Assembly (NCBI GenBank): GCA_963800975.1
Contig: CAWDDB010000012.1
Coordinates: 1-64,000 of the forward strand
Direction of reading: 5' to 3'
Length of the DNA: 64,000 bases
From: JALYGY01 sp963800975
Lineage (GTDB): Bacteria; Actinomycetota; Rubrobacteria; Rubrobacterales; Rubrobacteraceae
Position numbers and translations under genes: made by a program
The notes under the pieces: generated by a model
What the model was told of the DNA's origin: nothing
Seen by the model: only the letters and a program-made list of their open reading frames with translations
The model's database searches: none
Shown here: positions 28,126 through 35,903 of the stretch, in pieces
How the letters are laid out: every line of letters begins with the position of its first letter
Position numbering within the stretch: position 1 is the first letter of the stretch

Positions 28126-28366
28126 CTACCGGGCGCCGTCGAGGCCTCGATCTCGCCGAGCCGTATACCGACGATCTCCTTCACGAGAGCCGCGGGGAGA
28201 GGCTCGCCCGGAGCAAAACGGACCACCGTTCTTGAGGTGTCGTACGCTTCGAGTTCCCTTTCTAGCGCCTCGAGCGCGGAACCACGCATCACGTACAGGC
28301 CACGTGTCGCTTTGCTGCCCCGAAGCTAACCAGGTATTCGTCCGTGGTTGCCGGGGCGGTGCTCAT
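28126..28366 (-). pseudogene. DUF1801 protein remnant: internal deletion plus frameshift
   Basis: The minus strand starts ATG-AGC with MSTAPATTDEYL, the usual N-terminus of DUF1801 proteins, and joins directly to LVSFGAAKRHV, which belongs about 45 residues later in the family. One frame further it continues GLYVMRGSALEALERELEAYDTSRTVVRF and APGEPLPAALVKEIVGIRLGEIEAS to a stop, the complete DUF1801 C-terminus. So the gene has an internal deletion and a one-base loss near 28298-28306. Its ATG overlaps the hydrolase stop as ATGA, so it was the second gene of that operon. DUF1801 proteins are small, YdhG/YjbR-like and of unknown function. Confidence 0.72.
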
Positions 28367-29142
28367 GGCTTGCTAAAGACCCCTTCTAGTATCGGTGCCA
28401 TTACCTCCGGTGGGAGCTCGTGAGCCGAGGCGTCCATGGCCCGAAAACGGGCGTCTGGCATGGCGTCCGCGAGGACCCGGGCCGTTTCGGGCATCGACCA
28501 GGCGGCCAGGACGGTGGTCGGCACATCGGTTCTTGCGGCGAGCTCCGTCGGAACCAGCCCGTCGCCAAGCACGGCGTAGTCGTGCGGCAGGGCGCGGGCA
28601 CAATCGAGCATCCCTTCCCCGGCCGGGGACCGCAGCATCGCCTCCAGATCCTCATCGGACAATCCAAAGTCCTTGAGGAAGTATTTGACGCTACCCTCGT
28701 AGTCGCCCCTACCATTCAGTTCTTGTATGCGCGCGGCCTGCTCTGCATGCTCGGCTCTGGCCGCCTCGTCGTCTTCGCCTCGGGGAGCGTAGGGCGGATC
28801 TGCCAGTGCCAGCCTCGCGACGTTCAGGCCCGCGGCAGCCGCCCTCAGGGCCAGAGCCGCACCGGCTGAGTGCCCGTACACGAGTACCGACTCTCCGGCC
28901 TGGGCGATGAGAGCACCCACGTCCTCTACTTCGCGATCGACCGCGTAGGGCTCCGTGTCGCCGCTCTCCCCACGGCCACGGCGGTCGAAGTTGTAGACCG
29001 TAAAGTTATCCGCGAGCGCGTCTGCCAGCGGCGCATAGAATCGGTGGTCGGCCAGAGATCCACCCACGATCAGGAGCGCGGGTCCGGCGCCCGACCGCTC
29101 GAAGGCGATCCGGGTGCCGTCGCCCGAAGTAACCCCTTCCAT
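28363..29142 (-). CDS. Alpha/beta hydrolase
   Basis: A 259-aa cytosolic hydrolase with a complete triad: oxyanion strand LLIVGGSLADHRFY, YNFDRRGRGESGD, nucleophile elbow VYGHSAGAALALRA (Ser near 93), and a C-terminal SAHELPPEV supplying His. The fold matches small esterases or epoxide-hydrolase-like proteins; substrate unknown. The ribosome site GGGAAGGGTATTTC precedes the ATG. Its stop overlaps the ATG of a decayed DUF1801 gene. Confidence 0.83.
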   Translation of the reverse strand: MEGVTSGDGTRIAFERSGAGPALLIVGGSLADHRFYAPLADALADNFTVYNFDRRGRGESGDTEPYAVDREVEDVGALIAQAGESVLVYGHSAGAALALRAAAAGLNVARLALADPPYAPRGEDDEAARAEHAEQAARIQELNGRGDYEGSVKYFLKDFGLSDEDLEAMLRSPAGEGMLDCARALPHDYAVLGDGLVPTELAARTDVPTTVLAAWSMPETARVLADAMPDARFRAMDASAHELPPEVMAPILEGVFSKP

Positions 29143-29279
29143 GAAATACCCTTCCCGTGCGTCGGATCTCCACCATCTAATCTCAGCTTACACGGGTAGT
29201 CCTGAAAAACCTACTCTCTAATCTGCAGTTTTGATCGGGTTAGAAGCGCTGTGCGCGCACGCGACGCGCGTGGAAGAGC

Positions 29280-30026
29280 TCAGCCGCGTGGCAGGTAGAC
29301 GGAGAAGGTGGAGCCCTCGCCCACGGCGCTCTCCACGGCTACCCTACCGCCGTGGTTCTCGGCCGTATGCCTGACGATAGAGAGGCCCAGGCCCGTCCCG
29401 CCTGTCGCCTTGGAGCGCGCCTTGTCCACGCGGTAGAAGCGTTCGAAGATGCGCGGCAGCTTGGAAGCGGGGATGCCGATACCGGTGTCGTGGACCCGGA
29501 TCACCATCTCCGGGCCCTCGAAGCCGCCCGTTACCTCCACCCTGCCCCCAGGCGGCGTGTACTTAACCGCGTTGTCGATCAGGTTGGTAAACATAGAGGT
29601 AAGCAGCGTCTCGTCCCCGCGCACGGTGTACTGGGTGGCCTTGCCGAAGCGCTTCCACTGCAGGGTAATGTTCTTCTCACGGGCCACCCTTCTCATACGC
29701 GCGAGCACGGTCATCAGGACGCTGCGCACGTCCACCGGCACGGGGTTCTCGACCCGCTCCTGGCTCTCCAGGCGCGTAAGGTCGAGGAGGTCTGTGATCA
29801 GGTGCGAGAGCCTCTCGGTCTCGGCCCTGAGTTGCGCGGCGAAGAGTCGGGCCTGGACCGGGTCTTCGTCTATCGCCTCTTCGAGGCTCTCCGCCAGCAG
29901 CCTGAGGCTGGTGGCCGGGGTCTTGAGTTCGTGGGAGACGTTGGCGACGAAGTCGCGCCTGATCTCGTTGACCCGGAGCAGCTCGTCCGGGCTGAAGTCC
30001 AAGGACTCGTCGCGTCTCCTGAGCAC
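29280..30026 (-). CDS. Histidine kinase core without a sensor domain (PhoR/WalK type)
   Basis: A 248-aa protein made of only HisKA (ANVSHELKTPATSLRLLAESLEE, His near 31) and HATPase (DNAVKYTPPGG, HDTGIGIPASKLPRIFERFYRVD, GGTGLGLSIVRH). Relatives carry membrane helices and a PAS or HAMP domain in front; here nothing precedes the H-box except 25 charged residues, so it must be cytosolic. The GTG start is 7 nt after the response regulator's stop, so the pair is one operon. It may be truncated, or may sense through a partner protein. Confidence 0.88.
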   Translation of the reverse strand: MLRRRDESLDFSPDELLRVNEIRRDFVANVSHELKTPATSLRLLAESLEEAIDEDPVQARLFAAQLRAETERLSHLITDLLDLTRLESQERVENPVPVDVRSVLMTVLARMRRVAREKNITLQWKRFGKATQYTVRGDETLLTSMFTNLIDNAVKYTPPGGRVEVTGGFEGPEMVIRVHDTGIGIPASKLPRIFERFYRVDKARSKATGGTGLGLSIVRHTAENHGGRVAVESAVGEGSTFSVYLPRG

Positions 30027-30033
30027 TGGAACG

Positions 30034-30756
30034 CTACTTCGGGGACTCGACGCCCACGCCGGCCCTGTCCTCGGCCTCGAACCGGTAGCCGAGGCCCCTG
30101 GCGGTGTGGATGTATCGGTACGAGGACCTCTCCTCCAGGGCGGCCCGGATCCTGCGGATGTGGACGTCTATGGTGCGCGAGGAGCCAACGCCCGCGTGTC
30201 CCCAGACCTCCTTGGCCAGCTCCTCCCGGCTCTTCAGCTCCCCGGGCGCGCTCGCGAGCGCGGCGAGCAGCTCGAACTCCTTCAGGCGCAGGTCCAGCGG
30301 CTCGCCGCCGACGCGGGCGGTGAAGTTCTTCGTGTCCAACTGGAGGTCGCCGGCCTCCAGGATCTTGCCCCGCTGCCCGGTCTCGCTCCTCTTCAGGTTG
30401 GCGTTTATGCGGGCGACCAGCTCCTTCATGGAGAAAGGCTTGGTCACGTAGTCGTCGGCGCCGGCTTCGAAGCCTCTGACCTTGTCCTCCTCGGCGTCCT
30501 TCGCCGTGACCATCACGATCACCACGTCCTGGTCGCGCTCGCGGATGCGCTCGCAGACCTCTATACCGGACTCCCCGGGGAGCATGACGTCGAGCAGGAT
30601 CAGGTCCGGCCTCATCTTGCGGGCGAGCCTCAGGGCCTCCGCGCCTGACGTGGCCCCCTGCACGCCGAACCCCCCGCGGGAGAGGTTGTAGGCGAGGGTC
30701 CCCATGATGACCTCGTCGTCCTCGACTATCAGGATCTCCGCCGCGCTTCCGTCCAA
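30034..30756 (-). CDS. OmpR/PhoB-family response regulator
   Basis: A 240-aa regulator. The receiver (about 7-125) has EDDEV, the phospho-acceptor in LILLDVMLPGESG, VMVTAKD and YVTKPFSMKEL. The C-terminal winged helix (about 140-235) has the PhoB signature LRLKEFELLAALASAPGELKSREEL, SSRTIDVHIRRIRAAL and ARGLGYRFE. The TTG start follows AGGAGAGGCTTGCT. It is the first gene of a two-component operon with the short kinase 7 nt downstream. The pairing resembles PhoB/PhoR or MtrA-like systems, but the stimulus cannot be inferred because the kinase has no sensor domain. Confidence 0.92.
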   Translation of the reverse strand: MDGSAAEILIVEDDEVIMGTLAYNLSRGGFGVQGATSGAEALRLARKMRPDLILLDVMLPGESGIEVCERIRERDQDVVIVMVTAKDAEEDKVRGFEAGADDYVTKPFSMKELVARINANLKRSETGQRGKILEAGDLQLDTKNFTARVGGEPLDLRLKEFELLAALASAPGELKSREELAKEVWGHAGVGSSRTIDVHIRRIRAALEERSSYRYIHTARGLGYRFEAEDRAGVGVESPK

Positions 30757-30919
30757 AGCAAGCCTCTCCTACTCGTCCGGTCGAAGTGAACGAAGTATAT
30801 GTTCTGTTCTCCCTCGGGTCATTCTTTTTACCTACTTTTAACATGCCCCCTTCGACCCCTCGCCGCGGCCCGACCTCGAACGCTACAATGCGGTTCTCAC
30901 GAGAGAGGGGAGCGCGACC

Positions 30920-31916
30920 TTGCAGACGAGGGTCCGGACCGAGACCGTGCGAACAGAGCGCACCTTCGCGATCGCCCGCAGCTCGGCCGACGCCTTCGAG
31001 CGCGTGGTCTTCGAGCTCGAGGAGGACGGCGCCGTGGGCCGGGGTGAGGCGGCCCCCACGCGCTACTACGATCAGGACGCGCGGGGCGTGGCAGAGGCGC
31101 TCGAGGGCTTGGAGGTCTCTGACCCCTGGGACATCCGGGGCGTCCTGGAGGATAACTCTGGCCTGCCACCCACGGCGCGCGCCGCCCTCGACTCGGCGCT
31201 GCACGACCTGGCGGCAAAGAGGCTCGGTGTCCCGCTATACAGGCTGCTCGGCCTGGCCCGTCCCGCGCCGGTCAGCGCTTACACCCTGGGCATAGCGGAG
31301 CCCCAGACCACCGTCGAGGAGGCGATGCGGCTCTCCGAGTTCCCCATTCTCAAGATGAAGGTTGGGGGATGGGAGGATCTGGAGACCGTCCGGTCCGTGG
31401 CCGCTTTCTCGGAGGCCGAGCTCTGGGTCGACGCCAACGAGGCCTTCTCCCCGGGGGAGGCGCCGGATGTGGTCGCAGGAGCTAAAAGACGTCGGGGTGC
31501 GCGTGATCGAGCAGCCCGTCCCGGCCTCGGCCGGACCGTCGGCCCTGAAGGAGGCGTCGGAGGCCGCCCACCCCGTGCCGGTGATCGCCGACGAGAGCGC
31601 CCTGACTGCTCGGGACGTGCCGTCCCTGTCCGGGTGCGTGGGAGGCGTCAACGTCAAGCTAGCCAAGTGCGGCGGGGTGAGGGGGGCGCTCGCGATGATA
31701 AATACGGCCCGCGCCCACGGCATGGCCGTGATGCTCGGCTGCATGGTCGAGACGTCGCTCGGGATAGCGGCGGCCGCCCAGGTCTCCGGCCTCGTCGACC
31801 TCGTCGACCTCGACGGCGCGATGCTCCTGGCCGACGATCCCTTCGAGGGAATCGGATACGACCGGGGCCGCATCCTCCTCTCTGGGGAGCCAGGCCTGGG
31901 GGTGAGGCCGCTGTGA
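30920..31916 (+). pseudogene. Enolase-superfamily epimerase (DgcA-like), one frameshift
   Basis: Restored, this is a 331-aa muconate-lactonising/dipeptide-epimerase-type enzyme. All catalytic residues are present across the two frames: KMK (LKMKVGGWED), the metal ligands Asp (ELWVDANEAFS), Glu (VIEQPVP) and Asp (VIADESALTARD), and the second catalytic Lys (VNVKLAKCGG). Frame changes at 31478; removing one G gives VVAELKDVGVRVIEQ. The span of 997 nt is one over a multiple of three. The TTG start follows AGGGGAG, and TACAAT lies near 30883. The DUF1611 gene overlaps its stop. The pair matches DgcA-DgcN of D-glutamate catabolism (N-acetyl-D-glutamate racemase); a dipeptide epimerase is the alternative. 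Confidence 0.8.
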
Positions 31917-32968
31917 TCCGGGAGCCCGTTCCCGAGCGTCGGTACGCCATCCTGGCCGATGGCTGGTTCGCCAACCGTCACGCCAAGACCGCCCACGGCC
32001 TCATCCGATACGGCAAGGACGAGGTCGTCGCTGTGCTCGACTCGACGCTTGCGGGCAGCAGCGTGCGCGAGGTCATGCCCGAGCTGGAGCGCGACGCCCC
32101 GATAGTCGCTTCGCTCGATGAGGCCATAGAGCGCTCCCCGACCTCCATCCTCGTCGGGCTCGCCCCGGCCGGCGGGCGGCTGCCGGCCGAGTGGATGGAG
32201 ACGCTGCGGGGGGCCGCCGGCTCGGGGCTCGAGATCGTCAGCGGTCTGCACCAGCGGCTCGCCCCCGAGTTCCCGGACGGGAACGTCTGGGACGTGCGGG
32301 AGCCGCCGGGGGAGTTGCCGCTCTTCTCCGGCGAGGGCTTCGGCGTGGAGCAAAAGGTCGCCCTCACCGTCGGGACGGACTCGGCCATAGGCAAGATGAC
32401 CGCGACCCTGGAGATAGGGAGGTCGGCGAGGCAGGCGGGCGCGAGGTCCGAGTTCGTCGCCACCGGACAGACGGGCATCGTCATCGCCGGGTGGGGGATC
32501 TGCGTAGACGCGGTCGTCTCCGACTTTATAGCCGGCGCTTCCGAGCAACTCGTGCTCGAGGCGGCCAGGAGGGAGCCCGACCTGATCCTGGTAGAGGGCC
32601 AGGGCTCCCTCGGCCACCCCGCATACTCGGGCGTCACGCTCGGCCTCCTGCACGGCTCGTGTCCTGACTGCCTCGTTCTCTGCGTCGCCCCCCCCGACGA
32701 GGAGGTGTTCTCGGGCGTCCCGCGCCCCGACGCGGCGCGCGCTGTCAGGCTCTACGAAGAGATCGCGGCGCTCGTCAAAACGGCGCCCGTGGTCGCCGTG
32801 AGTGCCAACACCAAGGGGCTAAACGACGCCGAGGCCGCCGCCTTCGTGGCCGCCGTCGCTGACGAGACGGGGTTGCCAGCCGCCGACCCCTTCAGGGACT
32901 CGGCTTCCCCGATCCTCGAGGCTGTGCTCGAAGCTCCGAAGACCCGCCCAGATGGGGCTCAACCCTAG
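31913..32968 (+). CDS. DUF1611 protein, DgcN-like
   Basis: A 351-aa protein of the DUF1611 family: an N-terminal Rossmann-like domain (YAILADGWFANRHAKTAHGLIRYGKDEVVAVLD) and a C-terminal P-loop-like domain with TVGTDSAIGKMTATLE, followed by FVATGQTGIVIAGWG and LILVEGQGSLGHPAYSGV. DgcN of marine bacteria, in this family, has been reported to N-acetylate D-glutamate, with the partner enolase homologue racemising the product. The GTG start overlaps the epimerase stop (GTGA), so the two are translationally coupled. That pairing is the main support for the functional assignment. Confidence 0.82.
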   Translation: MIREPVPERRYAILADGWFANRHAKTAHGLIRYGKDEVVAVLDSTLAGSSVREVMPELERDAPIVASLDEAIERSPTSILVGLAPAGGRLPAEWMETLRGAAGSGLEIVSGLHQRLAPEFPDGNVWDVREPPGELPLFSGEGFGVEQKVALTVGTDSAIGKMTATLEIGRSARQAGARSEFVATGQTGIVIAGWGICVDAVVSDFIAGASEQLVLEAARREPDLILVEGQGSLGHPAYSGVTLGLLHGSCPDCLVLCVAPPDEEVFSGVPRPDAARAVRLYEEIAALVKTAPVVAVSANTKGLNDAEAAAFVAAVADETGLPAADPFRDSASPILEAVLEAPKTRPDGAQP

Positions 32969-33035
32969 GACATCAAACACCCCATCTGGTAATGTATAGC
33001 ACGAACTCGCTGGCCCTACCGAGGAGAGGAGCGGC

Positions 33036-33542
33036 ATGAGCGAGAGCGCGCAGACACCGATGAAAGGCGTGGTCAGGGACGCGATGGGGGAGCAGATCAA
33101 ACACGAGCTCTACTCCGCCTACGTGTACCTCTCGATGGCGGGCTCCTTCGAGGTAGCGAACCTCACCGGCTTCGCCCAATGGATGCGCCGGCAGAGCAGG
33201 GAGGAGTTGGAGCACGCGATGAAATTCTTCGACTTCCTCCTGGACCGGGGCGAGCACGCTGAGCTTCAGGCCATAGAGGCGCCACCCTACGCTTTCCGCT
33301 CACCCCTCGACACCTTCGAGCAAGCTCTCGAACACGAGAAGGAGATCACCGCCCGCATCAACGTTCTCTACGAGCTCGCCGCGAGGGAGAACGACTACCC
33401 GGCTCAGGTCATGCTCAACTGGTTCGTCACCGAACAGGTCGAGGAGGAAAAGTCCGCGACCGAGATCGTCGAACGCCTCAGGATGGCCGGCGAAGATAGC
33501 GCCGCCCTGCTCCTGCTCGACAGCGAGCTGGGCCAGCGCTAG
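33036..33542 (+). CDS. Non-haem ferritin
   Basis: A 168-aa four-helix ferritin. Ferroxidase ligands are visible in IKHELYSAYVYLSMA (first Glu), REELEHAMKFFDFLLDRG (Glu and His), and FVTEQVEEEKS near the C-terminus. The length and helix pattern match bacterial FtnA rather than bacterioferritin, and no haem-ligating Met is obvious. It stores iron as a mineral inside a 24-subunit shell. GAGGAGAGGAG precedes the ATG. It stands alone between the DUF1611 gene and a hypothetical gene. A TATAGC/TAATGT box about 40 nt upstream may be the promoter. Confidence 0.93.
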   Translation: MSESAQTPMKGVVRDAMGEQIKHELYSAYVYLSMAGSFEVANLTGFAQWMRRQSREELEHAMKFFDFLLDRGEHAELQAIEAPPYAFRSPLDTFEQALEHEKEITARINVLYELAARENDYPAQVMLNWFVTEQVEEEKSATEIVERLRMAGEDSAALLLLDSELGQR

Positions 33543-33656
33543 GGCGGTTCGCGTGTTCGGGCGTCAGGTCCTGGACTTCAAAGATCTCCGGGCCGGCGCG
33601 CTCCCGAGACCGATCGCTCGACCGATCCGGAAAGAATTGTAGACCACGGCCAATAC

Positions 33657-33686
33657 TTGATCCGCGCTCCGCCCGTGGGGTATGAT
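33657..33686 (+). promoter_or_regulatory. Sigma-70-type promoter TTGATC-18-TATGAT
   Basis: TTGATC (33657-33662) and TATGAT (33681-33686) are separated by 18 bp. The predicted transcription start (about 33693) lies upstream of the GTG at 33711, leaving a leader of about 18 nt, and rules out an upstream start that overlaps the -35 box. Confidence 0.6.
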
Positions 33687-33710
33687 CGCAGATGCGAATG
33701 GTTCTCAATA

Positions 33711-34136
33711 GTGGCAGAACGGCTGGGGAAGTTGGCTGAGGGCAGGGAGTTCGAAGCCGGGGTGCTGGCGGCGTACAGCGTGCGCCGCAGGGTGGTGTGT
33801 GGGGCGGACGGGGTGGTAAGTGTCCTGTGGGGGTCCATGGGGCTCGGAATGTCTCTCGCGGAGTTTCTGGACCTCGCCGCAGTGCTCGCGGCGGCGGTAC
33901 GGAGTCCGGCGCGCTACGGTGAGCTCGCGAGGGGCGTTCGGGCTCGGGTGGTCCGCTGCTCCATGGGGCAGGTCACGCTACACCAGGGGGATCTCACCCT
34001 CTGGCTCCTGCCCGAGGAGTTCGAGGAGCTGGCGAGCCTGACGACCCGGGCGCGAGAAAAGCTTGCCGACCGCGCACCGGCGCCGCGTCTCGGGCTTCCC
34101 TGGAGGCCGCGGGAGGAGTTCTTCGGGCAAAACTAG
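33711..34136 (+). CDS. Hypothetical cytosolic protein
   Basis: A 141-aa protein starting at a GTG. No family is recognised. It looks globular: an N-terminal helix (VAERLGKLAEGREFEAGVLAAYSV), a conserved-looking SLAEFLDLAAVLAAAVRS helix, a beta stretch VRCSMGQVTLHQGDLTLWLLPEEFEELASLTTRA resembling small alpha/beta proteins of unknown function, and a short Pro-rich tail. No membrane segment or signal. A good promoter lies just upstream and there is no neighbour close enough to be in an operon. Codon use resembles its neighbours. Confidence 0.6.
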   Translation: MAERLGKLAEGREFEAGVLAAYSVRRRVVCGADGVVSVLWGSMGLGMSLAEFLDLAAVLAAAVRSPARYGELARGVRARVVRCSMGQVTLHQGDLTLWLLPEEFEELASLTTRAREKLADRAPAPRLGLPWRPREEFFGQN

Positions 34137-34225
34137 GCGTTGGGGATCGGCGGGCCTCTGGGCGTAAAACCTCTGTTAAACCGCCAAAGTATGCGGTTTC
34201 GCTCTTTGCAAGCATTCCGGTATGT

Positions 34226-34231
34226 TAGAAT
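34226..34231 (+). promoter_or_regulatory. -10 element TAGAAT of a probable leaderless gene
   Basis: TAGAAT ends 6 nt before the GTG at 34238, and no ribosome site precedes that codon. Transcription should begin at the start codon. Confidence 0.6.
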
Positions 34232-34237
34232 CCCGCC

Positions 34238-34783
34238 GTGGCAAGATGCCTGACGCTTAACGCCAGCTTTGAGCCCGTGGCACTGGTTGCTGTCAAGAGG
34301 GCGATCGTCCTCGTCGTCTCCGAGAAGGCCGAGATCGTGGAGGCCAACCTGGAGCGAAGGTTCCGGTCAGAGAGGGCCGAGTACCCTTACCCGCTGGTGA
34401 TCCGGCTGGTCAAGTACGTGGAGATACCGCGGCGTCTCAGGCGCCACGTGACGAACGCGATCCTGTTCGCGCGCGACAACTACAAGTGCCAGTACTGCGG
34501 CAAGCACCGCGACAGCCTCGGCCGCCGCGACCGCCTCACGCGCGACCACGTCAAGCCGATCTCGCGCGGCGGGGCCAACACCTGGGACAACGTGGTGACG
34601 GCCTGCACCAAGTGCAACGCGCGCAAGGGCAACCGCCTCCCCATGGAGTGCGGCATGTACCCCAAGACCACGCCCAAGGAGCCGCGCTACGTAGTTATGG
34701 TGTGGTACTCGCGGGGCCTCAACGAGGTCCAGCGCCGCTACGTCGAGCAGTTCTACGGGGAAGGGAGCCTGGCGGCGTCGTAG
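34238..34783 (+). CDS. HNH endonuclease family protein
   Basis: A 181-aa protein. The HNH domain at about 78-135 is complete: YKCQYCGKHR (first zinc knuckle), RLTRDHVKPISRGGANTWDNVVTACTKCNARKGNR, with DH, the Asn and the second CxxC pair. The N-terminal LNASFEPVALVAVKRAIVLVVSEKAEIVE is the conserved extension of this widespread actinobacterial and cyanobacterial subfamily, whose role is probably housekeeping DNA processing rather than mobility. The GTG start appears leaderless. The TAG stop overlaps the first AGCACGC of hairpin cluster A. Confidence 0.9.
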   Translation: MARCLTLNASFEPVALVAVKRAIVLVVSEKAEIVEANLERRFRSERAEYPYPLVIRLVKYVEIPRRLRRHVTNAILFARDNYKCQYCGKHRDSLGRRDRLTRDHVKPISRGGANTWDNVVTACTKCNARKGNRLPMECGMYPKTTPKEPRYVVMVWYSRGLNEVQRRYVEQFYGEGSLAAS

Positions 34784-34910
34784 CACGCTGCCTTGCAGGT
34801 AGCTTGTCAGCACGCTCCGGCTAACGCCTCCGCTCGTCAGCACGCGTCGCCCTTTGGAAGCGAGGGTCTGCGAAGCTAAGCCCGGCGCAGCCGGGCGTAG
34901 CGTGCTCATA
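34781..34910. repeat. Mosaic hairpin-repeat cluster A
   Basis: About 130 bp of the repeat family found also at 43.4, 55.3 and 58.1 kb. Linker copies AGCTTGTCAGCACGC (34801-34815) and CGCTCGTCAGCACGC (34831-34845) alternate with short hairpins, for example CCCGGC-GCA-GCCGGG at 34881-34895. It starts on the stop codon of the HNH gene and ends about 10 nt before a TATAAT box (34920-34925) likely to drive the MoxR operon. Confidence 0.75.
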
Positions 34911-34959
34911 CCCATGGGCTATAATTCTCCACTGTCACCCGATCAACAGGCAGGCCTCT

Positions 34960-35898
34960 TTGGACTACAACGGTTTCGCGGGGAAGGTGGGACGCATCGT
35001 CGGTAACGTCGAGCGCGCCGTCTCGGGCAAGCGTGACGGCGTCGTGCTGGCGGTGGTTGCCATGCTCGCCGGCGGGCACGTGCTCATAGAGGACGTTCCA
35101 GGCGTGGGCAAGACGCTGCTCGCCAAGTCCCTCGCGCGCTCCATCGGCGGCGAGTTCGGGCGCATCCAGTTCACCCCGGATCTCCTGCCCGCCGACGTTA
35201 CGGGCCTCAACGTCTACAACCAGGGCGAGCGCAGGTTCGAGTTCTGGGCCGGGCCCGTCTTCGCGAACGTCGTGCTTGCCGACGAGATCAACCGCGCGAG
35301 CCCCAAGACGCAGAGCGCGCTCCTCGAGGCGATGGAGGAGGGGGCCGTGACCGTGGACGGCCGGACGCGGGGCCTGCCGCGCCCCTTCGGAGTGGTGGCG
35401 ACCCAGAACCCCATAGAGCACGAGGGCACCTACCCGCTGCCGCACGCCGAGCTCGACCGCTTCATGATCAAGATGGACATCGGCTACCCGGACGAGGCCG
35501 CCGAGATGGACCTCTTGAAGCTGGGCAGGGATCCCGCCTCGGAGCTTGAGCCCGTGGTTGACCTCGAGGAGTTCGAGGATTTGCGCCGCCTCGTCGAGGA
35601 GGTCCACGCGAGCGAGGCCGTTTTGCGGTACGTGGTCTCCGTGACCTCGGCGACGCGCGAGCACGCCGAGGTGTACCTCGGGGCCTCCCCGCGGGCGAGC
35701 CGGATGCTCCTGGCCGCCTCCAGGGCGCGGGCCGCCGTGAACGGCCGCTCCTACTGCACCCCAGACGACGTCAAGGCCATGGCCATGAGCGTGCTCTCGC
35801 ACAGGATCATACCCGCCTCGGGCGGCGACGCGGCCGCGGCCTCCTCCGAGATCGTGCGCGAGATCCTGGGCTCGGTGCCCGTGACGGAGGCGGTCTAG
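34960..35898 (+). CDS. MoxR-type AAA+ ATPase
   Basis: A 312-aa ATPase of the MoxR family: Walker A EDVPGVGKTLLAKSLA (about 47-62), FTPDLLPADVTG, Walker B VVLADEINRASPKTQSALLEAMEE (about 108-131), ATQNPIEHEGTYPLPHAELDRF with sensor 1 and arginine finger, and the C-terminal lid. MoxR proteins are chaperone-like and act on partners with VWA or DUF58 domains. The TTG start and a TATAAT box at 34920-34925 are seen; the leader carries a weak GGCAGG site. It is the first gene of a three-gene unit with DUF58 (5-nt gap) and a transglutaminase-like membrane protein, a classic arrangement. Confidence 0.92.
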   Translation: MDYNGFAGKVGRIVGNVERAVSGKRDGVVLAVVAMLAGGHVLIEDVPGVGKTLLAKSLARSIGGEFGRIQFTPDLLPADVTGLNVYNQGERRFEFWAGPVFANVVLADEINRASPKTQSALLEAMEEGAVTVDGRTRGLPRPFGVVATQNPIEHEGTYPLPHAELDRFMIKMDIGYPDEAAEMDLLKLGRDPASELEPVVDLEEFEDLRRLVEEVHASEAVLRYVVSVTSATREHAEVYLGASPRASRMLLAASRARAAVNGRSYCTPDDVKAMAMSVLSHRIIPASGGDAAAASSEIVREILGSVPVTEAV

Positions 35899-35903
35899 GG
35901 ACC

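Noticed and set aside
34781..34910. CRISPR-like spacing of the hairpin repeats
   Set aside because: Linkers are irregularly spaced and inverted, the intervening sequence is palindromic and no cas gene is present.
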